From: Paragonimus westermani
Lineage: Eukaryota; Platyhelminthes; Trematoda; Plagiorchiida; Troglotrematidae
DNA length: 64,000 bases
Reading direction: 5' to 3'
Assembly: GCA_008508345.1 (NCBI GenBank)
Contig: QNGE01000288.1
Span: forward strand, 124,001-188,000
The position numbers and the translations under genes are program-made. The notes under the pieces are model-generated. The model ran no database searches. It saw nothing but the letters and a program-made list of their open reading frames with translations, and was not told where the DNA came from. Each line of letters opens with the position of its first letter. The first letter of the stretch is position 1. Of this stretch, positions 1-11,339 are shown piece by piece.

Positions 1-1060
1 TCATGCTGTTGAGCCAGACGGACAATCTGTTCATCAAGTCAGAGAGCGGGTTTCCGGGAGGAGAGAATGGGGACCTGATATCTGTACTATGACTTGTACA
101 CAGGTGCATGTGATTATCGTCGTGCTTGCATTGACTACTCAGGCCATGGCGTGGAGCAAGCGTACCGTGAGTTACCCCGCTCCACTAGCTAGCAGGCTTG
201 TTCATTGCATAACCTTGTGCCTGTCGTTCTACACCACACCTTGCCGTTAGTGCAAATGTGTTTTATTAAGCCCGATGTTGAATAGTCGGAAATCACTTCA
301 TTTGGTATAGGTTTTCTCTATCATTGTAAATTGTGGGTCGTTTTTCTGGGTTTTAAGCAAACGGTTTTTGTCTCGTTGTTGTGTACCTCTGTTTTCCGTA
401 CATGTTTTCCTGCTTTCCCAACTCAAAGGTTCCAAAATCGGTACGGGCCTCCAATCATAATAATAACCTCCAATCCGCACACTCAGAGATTACTGACATC
501 TATAATACATACACTGTTTCATGCTCCCAGCAGCATTGTGTGATGAACGACGAGATTCCCTCTGAATCGGCGGACAAAATGTGAAGACTATGTATACCAT
601 CATTGAACCACTGGATACTGCTGCACAAGATGTTGGCGGACATTTGTTCCGGCAGCTAGTGTAAAGTTAATGTATAATAACAAATTTATACAACAAGAAT
701 GCTGAGATAATTTATAGCATTTGCAACATTTTCGTAAAAGATAGATTCATTCAAATAAGCCTAACATTATCTTCATGATAATATGTTCATGCAGTGGGTG
801 GCTTTTCGATTTATGTGCAATTTGTCGCAAAACAATTAAATCAGTCATCCTGTAGACGGAAATATTATATTCTGAATACTACAGTATCAGTGGTCTTAGC
901 TGACACACAAACGTTTATTTGTATAGCAATCATAATTGCCTTTGGGAATAGATTGTAGTGGTACTTTCGAAGGCAGTTAAAACCAACATAAATTAGGCAA
1001 GCATCAATATTTCTGCACAATTCACAACTGGTTGGCAAGTTTGTAGTCTCCTGAACTTTT
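1..1060. other. No recognisable feature
   Basis: I see only short open frames with no recognisable domain, no repeat unit shared with the rest of the window and no RNA gene. Confidence 0.5.
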
Positions 1061-1074
1061 ATTTAGATCAACTC

Positions 1075-1240
1075 AAAAACACTTAGCTCGGGTCTTGTTA
1101 GAGCTCCTCAGTAACATATCATGGCCATGGCTGGCATTCGAATTCAGGACACAGTCTTGTTGGCCATTAAATAGTTGTCCTTAAAATTAAGTGATCTAGG
1201 CCACAAGTAGGGGTTTGTACAAGAATAACTTTGTCGCAGC
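1075..1240 (-). repeat. Degenerate copy of the hammerhead/tRNA-like repeat
   Basis: Read on the minus strand this contains a B-box-like stretch (GAATTCGAATGCC) followed by CTGAGGA, GCTC and TAACAA, the same order as the better copies at 4.7 kb and 38.4 kb. The GAAAC half of the ribozyme core is deleted, and the A box is not recognisable. It is an old, inactive copy; the ends are approximate. Confidence 0.5.
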
Positions 1241-1284
1241 TGAACGTTATTTTGCAATCCAAAAATTTCACATACGCATATGCG

Positions 1285-1460
1285 GATGGCCCATCAGGTG
1301 CGTTAATTCCTTCGTGCCTAATATGAAATCGGTTACAGAGTGATTACGAGCCTTGTCTTCTATTTACGTGGCCAGTTATTTATTGTCTGTGGCGTGGATA
1401 TGTATTACTGAGTAATTATCGGGGCTTGACTCACGTGCAACTTTTTCCTTCGCGATGTGC
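1285..1460 (+). repeat. Degenerate copy of the hammerhead/tRNA-like repeat
   Basis: The order of short matches (TTCGTGCCTAA, a diverged A-box region, GTGGCCAG, GGATATGTATTACTGAG, ACTCACGTGC) follows the plus-strand copy at 4.6-4.75 kb. The ribozyme core is too diverged to fold as a hammerhead. Boundaries are approximate. Confidence 0.4.
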
Positions 1461-1654
1461 TCACTGTTATTTGCACAAAAATTGGGGATGTTTAGCAGAT
1501 TTGGAGCAGGTTCCTTGCCGTTCATAAATAATCAAACTTCACTGAGACAAATTCGTTTTCTCTGGCTATTGATTAAGTGTTACATGGCGCTCGGTATGTC
1601 CATTCTAGAGACTACTGGACATTCTGAATGTAACCTACGTGAAAGTGGTTTTGA

Positions 1655-1830
1655 TCTGCACATATTAATTCCATCATGCCTAATGAGAAACCGGTAGCAC
1701 GGTAGTCAGCGCGACTGTCCTAGAGAAACACAGTCAGAGTTCACCTTACCACCGTGACGATGTTATCCACTAATAACGAGTCGTAACTATGGAACAAGCC
1801 AATTCTGAGGATTTTCGCGAAAGAAGCTGA
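1655..1830 (+). repeat. Degenerate copy of the hammerhead/tRNA-like repeat
   Basis: A third diverged copy in the same orientation. It is recognised by ATTCCATCATGCCTAA, the tRNA-like middle and the post-ribozyme segment TTTCGCGAAAGAAGCTGACTG, which matches TTTCGAAAGGGGATGGCTGG of the 4.7 kb copy. It lies about 370 bases after the preceding copy, close to the 411-base spacing of the 4.3-4.8 kb pair, so the two may once have been tandem. Confidence 0.35.
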
Positions 1831-1839
1831 CTGACAGGC

Positions 1840-4270
1840 GCAAAAACTCGGGTGATTTGTGCGCGACATTAAATCTAGATTAACCGAACTCCACGACCAC
1901 TTACCAGTAGAGTGTTATTCAGAACAAATTGCATTCATTCTCATTAACTCCTTTCTTATCACTAAGGGAGCCTTAACGCCAAAGAAGCACATAAATCTCT
2001 ACACCAGTCTGCGAGTAAAAAGATTGTTAATGCTATGTCCACGGTGTTCCACTCAGAAACAGACCAACCTGGTAAAACCAGCGCCCACTAAACGACTAGA
2101 TCATTCGCACGCCTCTGAACCAACCATCCTCTGATTATACCAAATGTTAATGTACCTTTGCGTTCAACTTGTGTGCCTAGCCGAGTTGTGCATACTTCCT
2201 TGCCCTTATTGATGCTTGGCTTTGGTTTCCTGGTCAGCACCGAACGACTATTTCACTGTACATTTGGTTTTGTCATTTAAATCTCTTTCAGAGCGACAAA
2301 AGTTTGATTAAGTCACTTTGAATGCTGTGTGAATAAACGACGAAATTATAAATAGTTTTGATTTCTTACCATGCATTTTGCACCTCTGTCAGAAGAATTA
2401 CCAAGTCACAAAGCACTTGAAAACGCTGTTGGTAGAACGACTAAAATCCAGCAACTAAAGGGCATGTACTGAATCCGTCTTACTACTTACGCCACCTGGT
2501 CCTTTTGTTTCAGACCCCGAGACAATAGGCTGTTTCAACCAGTCGCACCAAAAGCAAGGCGCTGTTGACAAAATTACGAGAAATGTTGCCTGCTCCTACT
2601 ATTCTTGTCAACACGATTTTTTGTTTGGGTGTGAGCAACCCGAATTCCTTTATATATTGAATAATATAAGACGCTACGTGCAGAACTATATATAAAAATG
2701 GCTGTTACGGACTTGTAACTGTTTACCGTTTTCACAATCTTATTAGCTGAGACTGGGTATAGTCAGGTTACACAGTAACTCAAACACTGTTTCTACCACC
2801 TATTTGTGTAATGTTCTAACGTTGTGGCAAACACTTGAAGAGCGTCGTTTGTTGATATTTCACTTGTTGGTCTGGTAGATGACGTCTAGCTGGAAGCTTG
2901 ACTTCTGTGGAAGGAATGTGTTGTCAACAGATGCAGCTTAGTTACCATCCCGAAGTAAATAGCACTCATTTACTCGTTAAACTTCAACGCACAAAGTAGG
3001 GTTGCCGTGCAGAAATTTGAAACGAATTTTACTCTACTGCAGTGAAACAACCTTCCAAGAAAATAAAACGCTAATTTACAGGTACACCCATAGGTGGGTG
3101 GCCTAGTCACGACATGACCCGCTTATCTATGTTTGCATGATCTCACTAAGCAAAAATCCAGTCGATTAACTCACAGGTTTACAAAGCGGCAAATGATTCA
3201 GCGTTTGCACCCGATGTTTCGAAAGCGTGACAGTAGATAAAACACGAAGATATCAATGAGGTTAAGTAATGTATTGAAAGCAGACTAACTGAGTTAACCT
3301 CGAAAGTTAGTCGACCAAATAGCTGACTGAAAGTTTGTTTTGTCAGACCAAATTCATATCATTTGTGTAGATCCGTTCACCTCAACGCCAGAGAGTATAC
3401 GGTATATAATGTGTATTCAGGCAAAACCAGCAGGAATCTGTTGGCTTGTGTAACTTGACTTCATTTAAACAGGCCCACATACTGGGATGCAAATGAAGCT
3501 AATTAAAAGTACACTTTACCCCCAAGAGACGGCAAATGTCCCCATTTGTTGACTTCGTCCACCAACACACGCTTCCAGTCTTTTCATTGCAGACACTTTC
3601 GGAAGTATTTTTTCACACTTTCTCTGTTTGGTAACAAAATAAATGTAGAGTGGAAACCTTTTTAATCGTATTATTTCCAGAAAAAAAGTCCGGAAAAATG
3701 GCTCACGAAACGTAACGATCGTCAACCACGAATGCCCTGACCTATACATTATGGCAAGGACGCATTATCTGACGACTGTTGATCAGCTTCTATGTGATGG
3801 GAAGAAACCCCTCTTGTTTCAACTAAGTTTGCTTTCGTCAACATGAATCTAATCTAAAGATGTAAAACTAAACATGATAACACAAATTCCTTCCACAAAA
3901 TTGATATAATAGTCAACAGCAGACACCAAACTAAATCAATATATTCAATTTGACCAATAAACTGCCCAAGCTGTTCGACGTCGCCGAGTATCAGTGGAAA
4001 AAAATGATTCTGACCACTGCTATCGGTAAGCTGAAATGTAGGTAGAACGCTCCTTCACGTGTATGTTGACCAGTGTATATCTTAGTATACGACCAGCAGT
4101 GGAGTGAGCAAATGCAATCGTGCTTATAGGTAAATCTGCTTCAAACGTCAGTTTCGCCTTGGTTACAAGTGAAATTAGAAGATAAAAATACTCACGGCAT
4201 TGTAACCAGCCTACAGTTAGTGGTAACAATGTACTAGTTTTGTCAGCAAATGTCTCTGACGTCAAATTAG
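1840..4270. other. No recognisable gene
   Basis: The longest open frame (1859-2134, 91 codons) has no domain I recognise, no splice context and no low-complexity or repeat signature. Nothing else in this span could be supported. Confidence 0.45.
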
Positions 4271-4279
4271 AAGGCGGAG

Positions 4280-4440
4280 AACGCAAAGGTATGCATTACT
4301 GATGAGCGCTCTTGAGAGAGAATCTCGAAAGAAGGTGGCTAGAAAATCTATCTGAATGCAAAAGATGCGGTCAATTGTGGTTGATGTTCAACCTGAAAAT
4401 AAATCAAATCCCCGACTACTCATCAGTAATCTAAAATATC
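4280..4440 (+). repeat. Hammerhead/tRNA-like repeat, unit 1 (5'-truncated)
   Basis: This unit lacks its tRNA-like head and begins just before the ribozyme region. CTGATGA is present at 4299-4305, but about 18 bases covering the cleavage site and the 3' strand of stem I are deleted relative to other copies. Its tail (GATGTTCAACCTGAAAATAA, then a CCCCGACTACTCAT segment) runs directly into the head of the next unit. The two CTGA core starts lie 411 bases apart (4299 and 4710), so this is a head-to-tail pair. Confidence 0.65.
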
Positions 4441-4835
4441 GCCTAACAGGTCTATTTAGATCAGTGATCACGACCTGTCTCGGAAGTCCGAATCGCGGGG
4501 TTATCGATTAGAGTTAACAGGACAGTTACTGTCTCCTCTCGAGACGATCGGGCAACCTGATCATTGCTCACAAGCATAAGTATTTGAGCGTTCTAATATG
4601 ATAATTCGGTCGTGCCTAACGTGAGATCACTGGCGCAGTGGTGAAAACGGTTGTCTCATGAAAAGCGTAGCCAGAGTTGAGATCCCGGCCGTGGCAAAGA
4701 TATGCACTACTGACCAGCTCTAATGAGGGCGAAACTCGAGTCTTGTGCTTGTTTTCGAAAGGGGATGGCTGGAAATTCTATCTGACTGCAAAGGTTGCGG
4801 TCAAATACGAGTGATGTTCAACTTGTTAACTGATC
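4441..4835 (+). repeat. Hammerhead/tRNA-like repeat, unit 2 (near full length)
   Basis: Order of parts on the plus strand: a head with TAATCTAAAATATCGCC, CGGGGTTATCGATTAGAG and GACGATCGGGCAACCTGATC; an A-box match TGGCGCAGTGG at 4631-4641; a B-box-like AGTTGAGATCCC at 4675-4686; a hammerhead-like core at 4704-4748; then a tail ending GTGATGTTCAACTTG. The A/B spacing is that of a tRNA-type polymerase III promoter, although it sits inside the unit and not at its 5' end. Schistosome Sm-alpha repeats and metazoan retrozymes have comparable contents. No open frame spans it, so any mobilisation would need enzymes from elsewhere. Confidence 0.7.
4704..4748 (+). ncRNA. Hammerhead ribozyme, type I layout, core-mutated
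   Basis: Stem I GCACTA pairs imperfectly with TTGTGC after the GTC cleavage triplet. Stem II is GCTC with GGGC around a TAATGA loop, and GAAAC is followed by the short stem III that ends in GAGTC. The conserved CTGANGA reads CTGACCA here, so the core G that faces the cleavage site (G8 in standard numbering) is C. This copy is therefore expected to be inactive or very weak. Confidence 0.7.
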
Positions 4836-4839
4836 GAGT

Positions 4840-6550
4840 AACATGACCAGTTACACCATTGTTAAAGAAAATGTCTGTTTACTCAGATCAGCTAGTAATG
4901 TAAAAATACGTGTAGCGTTCATATTAATGAAGTACTGCTGTTGGCGTTTGACGGGCGCCGGTTAGACGAGTTTATAACCCCAGATGAGATTGATTTATCA
5001 GCAAGGAAGTTCTACAACCAGCTGACTGAAACAAGGCTGTTTGTGCCTGTTTCTGATAATCATTAACCAGGACCGGAAGCTGTGAGTCGAATAAAGTTAC
5101 CGCAAATATAATATTCCATTTGCAGCATTTTACTAAACATGGGTCACGTTAATTCAAGTCTGGAGCGCCTGCCGAAAGACTTCATCGGGAAAGTGGGAAA
5201 GTGATATGGAGGTTTGTGCCTGCTGGACAAAACGAATTTCACCCAAAATTCCAATTTATACAAATTTTTCCATCATTTCAAATTTACACTTGTCCAAAAT
5301 GTTTACAAAATATTATTCAATAACTACAGTTGTATTGGTAAAAACACAGCTTGTGCTGCAGTTTACTTTCGACTGTGCAGCATGGAATGAACCGCGTAAT
5401 CTGGTTTATGTACGCCTTATCACTGTAAAATATGAATACTTGCACTCCAGTTCTTGTCATCAGTTCCCAGTTGCTTTTACCTGGTTTAAGTGTATACCTG
5501 ATTTACTTACAGAAATACATCTGACATTTGTTCAGAGGTCTAGTACTCTGTTAAATGACAATCATTGGTGAGTAATTCTCATTCCTGCTTACATGTTCAT
5601 GCTGTACATGTTAAGCCATCATTCCTCTGACCTTATGCGTAAAGGGTTTATTTGTCATGATGGATGCTTCGCCCGTCTGATAGTGTTGGATCACACTCAA
5701 CGCGATGTATGAAAGGTTTAACTGCTAGCAAACCTTAGTAGGAGTTTTTCACCACTAGGTGTCCAACCAAACCCAGGTAATTTTTCAAAAATTGTTCGGC
5801 ATATACCACACGCAGATGTGCACGAAGTGAACAGGTACTTTAGTTTTTGATTGAAATTCTGGTGGGTATTCAGTCTGGGTCACAGTGTGAACACAGTGGT
5901 TTTAATTACAATGTTGGTCGCAACAAATGATTACCTTAGGCATGGTTTCAATATACTGCATAAGTCTGCGACGTGTATGAACATGCATTGCAAAATCTGA
6001 GCAAATAAAATGTTAAACAGAGAGTGCTGGAACAACCCAAATAATCCAAAACGCTATCGTACGATGTATCTCCCTTCAGAAGGAAGATTTGCCATTGCTG
6101 AGCGACTAGTTCGGTAGAAACTGCCAACTAAGTGTGTTCAAACTTTGGTTACAACCCAGCTTACGGTTCAGCATTAAGCAACACATCTAACGTTCGTTAC
6201 TCGTTAACCTTGTGACTTCTAGGTGGAAGAATCTTAAAACTGTAACTGTTGGCCTCTGTAGTACAAAGTGCAAGCTACCCAATTGTTGAAGTTATGGAGG
6301 TTACAGTCTGTTGTATGTAGGCCAAACAGATACATTATTTTGCCTCCTGGTCGTCAGTTGGGAAATCATATTAATAAGCTGTTTTTCTGGCAGCAGACGC
6401 TACAGGACTTTGCAAAGACCAAGCAGCAAGTCATGGGAGAACTAAATAATTGACCAATACCGGGTGCTCACTGTTTGCTGGAGTGACCGGGTTGAACGGT
6501 TAGAACGTTCATCCTAGCTGAGTATTTTGGTAGTTACGCACATGAACTAT
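4840..6550. other. No recognisable gene
   Basis: A 121-codon open frame (5206-5571) has an A+T-rich, cysteine- and phenylalanine-rich translation typical of chance frames. A GGYSLLYVGQTDT reading near 6290-6330 weakly resembles a GIY-YIG core but has no supporting context. Confidence 0.4.
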
Positions 6551-6558
6551 TCTGAAAT

Positions 6559-7210
6559 TTGTGTTCAGCTAGAGACTCAAATCTTTTCTGCACAAACAGA
6601 GTTATTTGGATGAATTATCACCTAAAGATTTTCGACGCTTTCTTGTCTGATGTAGAATTCACTTGTAGGAAATCAGCATGCTCTACTAGGGCGCTTTACG
6701 TTTTACTTAGTGATAATCACCATAATCACTACTCACAGCCAGGAATCACCAATTTGAAAGAGATACTAAGAAAAACATTAGTGACAAACGGATATCCTGA
6801 TAAGCTCATAGACACCCACAGCATGATGAGCAATTGTGATGGTCCAGTTCAAACGACACGAAAGAAATATTTCTGTTTTTGCAAATCAGAAATGATCATT
6901 CGGCAAGCAACATCAGACACAAACTGAAATCTGTCGTATGCCGTAAATTTGTGACTGCCAAATTATCCATGGTTCAAACCACCCAAGGATCCGTTCTACG
7001 AAAACGCGTTGTCATCAGGTCGGTTGCAGTTGCGGTGATATTTATATAAGCAGGATAGACAGCTATCTCAGTGAGTGGCAGAACACGTCCCGAATTGGTT
7101 AAAACAACTTTCGACAAAATCACCTAAAACCAGTGAATCCGGTGCGCGAAGCCCCCTACCATCGATTGCTAAAAACCTCATGAAAACTGGTCACCAGGTT
7201 GACGCATCAG
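6559..7210 (+). mobile_element. Penelope-like element remnant (linker and GIY-YIG)
   Basis: Broken coding remnant of a Penelope-like retroelement (reverse transcriptase plus GIY-YIG endonuclease). LVTNGYPDKLID (6778-6816) matches the conserved NGYP block that follows the reverse transcriptase in the family. Further on, CSCGDIYIS, a diverged form of the C-x-C-G-x-x-Y-[IV]-G endonuclease start, is followed after a frameshift by EHVPNWL, corresponding to EHxPxWL. Several stops and shifts separate these blocks. The palm motifs are missing, so the copy is dead. It is less similar to the 30 kb copy than to the general family pattern, suggesting a separate lineage or great age. Confidence 0.65.
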
Positions 7211-7219
7211 AACCTGAAG

Positions 7220-10200
7220 CTACCGGACTTTAGCAAAGCAATGCTGATTAGAACTCACCAGCCGGCGCTAGGTGCATCAAAGTGGTTGAAACAACCCATG
7301 GGGTTGCCGTGGATGTGACGACAAAATTCGTGGTGTGAATGGCTGTGTCTCCATACACTGTCCATTTGTATTTGTCTGACATATACAACTTGCATGTTTG
7401 CGAATGCTGAGAGTAGACGAAATTTTCACCTTTCGATATGTCTTCTTTCGGCACCGATGCAATTACTCAGATGTGCTAATTGAAAATTGGAAGTAACGGA
7501 GTGTTGTGTTATTGTTAATATCTGACCGTGCACGTGAATTTTTACAAGAAAACTCAAGAGGATGTCAAAACTGAGCCCACTTAAAGTGTTGACCTTGAAA
7601 CATTGTCTTCCTAATTGGCTTTGTGAGCACTTTTTGTACGCAGAACAACAATCGTGGGTGCAGATAAATCTACTCATGATTTTCAATCGTAAAATATGAA
7701 ATAAATCAACATGAAGAGAAAATGTGTATGGTTTTGCTTTATTGAACATTCTACAACAAACCTGTCCCAATGTCGTAGGTCGATAGGTGTTGAAGACAAT
7801 CCCGATGTTTATTTGAAAATGAAATGAGAAAGGTAACAGTGGTATTCACAACTTTGTATCCCACTGGAATCGACCAAAGGTGGTCTGGTCGTATCCACCA
7901 AGGGCTGTCTGGATAACTACAGTAAATTTCCCAGACGATCATCCTGCTGCCTTTATGCCACTGAAGCATTGTTGGCATTCAAAGTGGGTTAACCAGCAGA
8001 ACAAAGCTCACAGTTTGAGAAACACTCAATATTAACGCTATCGATTATATCTGGAAAGTCAAGTATGAGGGCTGCTGAAACAACTACAGTAGAAATACAC
8101 AGAAAAAAACGAATCCGATGAACGATCGTCGTTGGTGCAAACTACGATATATGAAATGATTCCGTCCGTGGACCGTACGCTGTGCCCAGATTCGAATTCA
8201 ACCTGCAAGCATTGCACAAATTAGAAAGCACTTGAGCATCGAAAAAATCATGCAATCTTTTTTCCGTTCAGCTACTACTTACAAAAAGTTTCTGCGGCGG
8301 AATTTTAAATGGATATTCTGGAAAATGAGTTCATTCTCATGAACCGCCGAATGAATGAGTGAAGTTCTTTTGACTGTCACCTTAGTTTTCCAAACTTTTT
8401 CAAAAACTTTTCTAGTCAACGTCTTATCTCAACGATACTATACGAGAACATACGTAGATCGTGTTCAGTTGTAAGACTGATCGAATTGTTTTAGATGAAA
8501 GCTGAAATCCACTCCATGTTGACAGTAACCGTTTATAGTTTAAAAACCTTCTGGGTAAAACTTTTTGACCCTAAACCGAACTTACATTTGCTTATAAGTG
8601 TGCGATTCACACGTTCATTTTTAGCTGCTAGTGGTGAGATATTTTGCGTTGTTTCCAGAAGCAACGTTTCATGATTTTTATTACATTATGTTTACCTGTT
8701 GCTCACTGTGAGTATAGCGGGTGTCAGCTGCGGACCACTTCATCAGCTCAAAGTAATAAGTTAGTAACATCATTTCAGATTATCGTAAGTTGTTGGAGAA
8801 GAAACATCGTTCAGTGCAATTTTCAATTGAAAACAATTAGAGCTTACGGAAAGTTATTGTGCTGACAGGAACATATATACATGGACCAACAGACATATGA
8901 GAAATGCGATGGGATTGGACAACAGCCAATGTCGCCAATTTTATTCCCAGTTAGTATATAGCCGAGTGAAAATAACAGAATATTTCACGCTATGCAGATA
9001 TTTTTTTCATCATGAAAAGCTCAATAGAAGTCACAGTGTTCATTGTTGTCAGCAAATCATAATAGCAAAATAACGAACATCTCAATGGACAACCACAGCG
9101 CGAAAGTTTACAAAAGATCATTCCAGGTCACCTAGTTGCATAAAAAATGAATTAGTTCAGGATATCCCATCTAATCATTTCGACTCACCTCGACTGCCCT
9201 CAGAAGGATATTTCTATTTTCGAATTCGTAGTTGTCAATGGGGAGCACTTACGCACGACAGCTTAAATTTTAAGTGGATTAATCAATGCTATTCAGGAGG
9301 AAAAAGGAGGCCATTTAAACTTCCAACAATGTTTCTGTTAAAAATTAATTTTCCGGTGAGTTGACTGAAGATGTTGTTGGACTTAGTCAAGTGGGTGGAC
9401 ATTTGTGTAAAACATGTTGAGAAAAAATGTGAAGACATTTCAACATCTTCAGTTGAATATTGCTTGGCTGTGTGAGGTGGAACAGTATATTTTTTCGGCT
9501 AACAAAATGACCACCTTTCAATCACGTAAAATGAGTTGAGTTATTTTGTCAGCGCTTGTGTAAAATTTTTGCAATGTGTTGTCTACTAGTCTTCCGTTGA
9601 GTTTAGCTAAAATGAACGTGAATTGAATGAAAGCCTATTCGTTGGCCTGATACAGTTTGTTTAATTGCGCGCTTATTAACCCTCCTCCGGTAACATTTTA
9701 TTCATAACCTCGGAATATACTTTTTTAGCTAGCTCGACGAAAAATTCATTAACACGGTTTGTCAACGCTTAGCTTCCGACGACACTCAGTAGAACGTTTT
9801 ATTTCTATGAGGAAATGACAATACTTAACTTTGGAGTAAGTTCAGACCCTTTTCCGAAATAGATTTCAAGGTACCTCACTTGTTTGGAGGCTACCGGAGT
9901 CTTCTTCGCAGTTGTACTGTCGTGCACCGTCAGGACTTCAGATGACGGATTCACACACGCATACGAAACGATAGCAAGGCGAGCAACGTTGCATAAGCGC
10001 AGGTGAACACCAAACTGGAGTGCGGTTTGAATATGATGGTACAACTCAAATGTGACTTGTCCCGATCATCAACAAATTTCTTCCTTCTTTCTTAGACAAT
10101 CTGTATTTAAACAAATATGTTACTGAGTAGACAACACACGAATAAGCTTTAAAACCTGAACGAACGGTGACTGCGGTTAAAAATGTGGAAGCCGCTCTGT

Positions 10201-10500
10201 TTCGTTTACTTCGTAAGGATAGCACTTAAGGTGCACAAATGAGAACATGCACGAGAATCTGACATGGATATATAGGGCTACAGTTATCGCTTCAGAGTCT
10301 ACATTCACCCGAGTTCAAACCCAGTTCACAAAATCCCAATTGTCTATATTCATCCGATCTTGCATTTGTCTTCCTGTCCTCTGTGACCAGAAAGGCTGGT
10401 CTGTGGCGTTTGTTTTGTTACAACAATTAACTGACCGACTAGCGATGACATATTTAGATGTTACTTTGCACATTTATTCTGAAATAACAATGCACACAAT
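7220..10500. other. No recognisable gene; one long hairpin
   Basis: Open frames up to 114 codons have no recognisable domain. The only structure found is a perfect 13-base inverted repeat (ACTGAAGATGTTG and its complement) at 9364-9376 and 9441-9453, with a 64-base loop. Confidence 0.4.
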
Positions 10501-10503
10501 TTG

Positions 10504-10688
10504 ACAAAAAAAGCCAATAGTAGCATGTAAGATGTGTGCGCAATGACTTTCCGTTCGCATTTCATCGGTTACTTTTGCGAAATTGGCGTACACTTTATAT
10601 AGTTAAGGGGCAAGCATTCGGGCGAAATCAGTCTAGAAACATTTGTAACAGTGAGTCAGGTGACCAAAGCGGAAGCGGCAAAATGCAA
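10504..10688 (+). mobile_element. Penelope-like fragment, left arm of an inverted pair
   Basis: This 185-base segment is the reverse complement of 11143-11326 with scattered differences. It covers the region just before the GIY-YIG domain (NLEIFETVSQ... on the other arm) and stops abruptly at the equivalent of the AAATGCAA codons, without any endonuclease sequence. It points toward the minus-strand copy. Confidence 0.75.
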
Positions 10689-10859
10689 CTGATTGATAAT
10701 TTTGATGCAATAAAGGGGCGGTTAAAGATACCTACATATTGAGTGGGAAAGGGCAGATTTGGTTAGAAAAATCTACGGAAAACAAACAAGAGGTGAAATA
10801 CTGTATAAAAAAAAGTACCAGTTGCATTATTACCAACAAGGTGAAAGTTTAGTCACCAC

Positions 10860-11326
10860 CTGTTTCTGAGCGCATAAAGAGGGATTCAGTCGATGTATTG
10901 CGACGGCTTCCGCAATATTGAGCGCCTGCTTCAGCTTGGGTCTGAAGAACACTCTGAAAGCCGTTCTAGGGTCCACTTAGTGGCCGGTCTGTAGAAGGTG
11001 TTTTGTAATGGCACCGACGGCAGAACCGACCCCCGAATTCAAAAGCCATTTCGGTATGTGTTCGTTGATACGTGTGCCAAGGTGCCTCCTGGTTCTGCCG
11101 ACGTATCTGCTTCCACAGACACAATCAAACGTGTATACAATATTGCATTTTGCTGCTTCCCCTTTGGTCACCTGACTGACCGTTTCAAATATTTCTAAAT
11201 TGATTTCGCCTAGCTGCTTGCCCCCCAACTATAAAAAGTGTATGCCAATTTCGCAAAAGTAACCGATGAGGTGCGAACGAAATGTCATTGCGCAAGACAT
11301 CTTACATGCTACTATTGTCTTTTTTC
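10860..11326 (-). mobile_element. Penelope-like element remnant with GIY-YIG domain
   Basis: The minus strand is open for 83 codons (11228-10977). It contains the GIY-YIG start VYTFDCVCGSRYVGRTRR, followed by HLGTRINEHIPKWL, the arginine and EH-x-P-x-W positions conserved in Penelope-like endonucleases. Beyond the stop at 10977, a shifted frame continues with the family's C-terminal pattern (AEAVAIHRLNPSLCAQK) to about 10860. The reverse transcriptase is absent. The 5' 184 bases are duplicated in inverted orientation at 10504-10688, giving a stem-loop-capable arrangement with a 454-base spacer. It is probably non-functional. Confidence 0.8.
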
Positions 11327-11339
11327 AAATGTATCGATG

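Noticed and set aside
4631..4690. tRNA gene on the plus strand
   Set aside because: A and B boxes are present, but no aminoacyl stem or anticodon arm folds, and the same segment recurs inside a longer repeat at 21.1 and 38.45 kb.
6268..6453. GIY-YIG endonuclease start (GGYSLLYVGQTDT)
   Set aside because: The resemblance is limited to about a dozen residues, and no following RRL, EHxPxW or reverse-transcriptase block is present.
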